A stretch of DNA of 64,000 nucleotides from Himantopus leucocephalus (lineage: Eukaryota; Chordata; Aves; Charadriiformes; Recurvirostridae): contig RSEF01000001.1 of NCBI GenBank assembly GCA_003993805.1, positions 64,057,290-64,121,289 of the forward strand. Direction: 5' to 3'. The notes beneath the pieces were generated by a model, which did no database searches, had not been told where the DNA came from, and saw only the letters and a list, made by a program, of their open reading frames with translations. Below, piece after piece: positions 63,737 through 64,000 of this stretch. The translations under genes and the position numbers were made by a program. Each line of letters begins with the position of its first letter. Position 1 is the first letter of the stretch.

Positions 63737-63956
63737 CAAAAATGACAGTTCTTCTGATGGATCTATGCTGTAACTAGGGCTGCACTAAGGCATGGGAAAA
63801 AAACATGCTTCACCCATACTGAAAGGGGAGATTACTATTAATTTGACGAGTTTTGGATTAGAGGTGACAGATTTGTGCTTATGCTCCTAGTTCCTGGAAT
63901 CAAAGAACTCCAGAAGTCTTTTTCCCTGTATGACTGTGATAAATGACTTATTTATT

Positions 63957-64000
63957 CAGATTCAACAAGGCCAAGTGCCAGGTCCTGCACTTGGGTCACA
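63957..64000 (+). mobile_element. CR1 LINE, cut by the window edge
   Basis: The last 44 bases encode the CR1 ORF2 segment FNKAKCQVLHLGH on the plus strand, matching the corresponding part of the 18.5 kb copy closely. The LINE begins at or just before 63957, so it is a 5'-truncated copy whose remainder lies to the right. Confidence 0.88.

Overview
The window looks like avian nuclear DNA. The evidence is a set of CR1 LINE copies with the bird-type 3' end (the hallmark run of ATTCTATGA repeats or its complement) and one solo LTR of a kind I associate with bird endogenous retroviruses. The species cannot be fixed from the sequence. Almost all of the window is non-coding. It holds no operons, CRISPR arrays, bacterial signals, or tRNA or rRNA genes that I can see.

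The one protein-coding feature I can support is the first coding exon of a homeobox gene on the minus strand (10918-11089). I identify it as ISX, the intestine-specific homeobox gene. The exon encodes an SLSFSIEEILKKP segment, an engrailed-homology-1 (EH1) repressor motif very like the N-terminus of mammalian ISX. It ends in a perfect GTAAGT splice donor. I found no homeodomain exon between 1 and 10917, so that stretch is read as intron 1, with the remaining exons beyond the left edge. The exon is preceded by a strong splice acceptor and, about 130 bp further upstream, a strong donor, which suggests a short intron in the 5' UTR.

From about 11.4 kb to the right edge I see no genes. In mammals ISX lies next to a very large gene-poor interval towards LARGE1, and this region would fit that arrangement (inference). 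Landmarks are a CG-rich island at 26.41-26.66 kb with a strong CTCF-like motif, ten CR1-derived relics in this part of the window (with two more in intron 1), and a solo LTR at 45.63-46.52 kb interrupted by a 100-N assembly gap. There are also several simple repeats and short perfect hairpins.

The CR1 relics fall into age groups. Younger 5'-truncated copies lie at 18.5-19.4, 34.6-34.9, 56.1-56.3 and 63.96-64.0 kb. Older decayed copies lie at 27.0-27.6, 44.6-45.0, 49.9-50.1, 51.1-51.2, 52.3-52.8, 54.1-54.8 and 58.1-60.2 kb. Two short 3'-end scraps at 7.5 and 9.3 kb lie in intron 1. None has an intact reading frame.

No new biological system is evident. The items most worth checking are a 92-bp imperfect hairpin in the inferred ISX intron whose 3' arm carries the miR-25/92-family seed on both strands, the CTCF/CpG island, and an inverted segment inside a CR1 copy. 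A 21-bp duplication around a single N looks like an assembly artefact.
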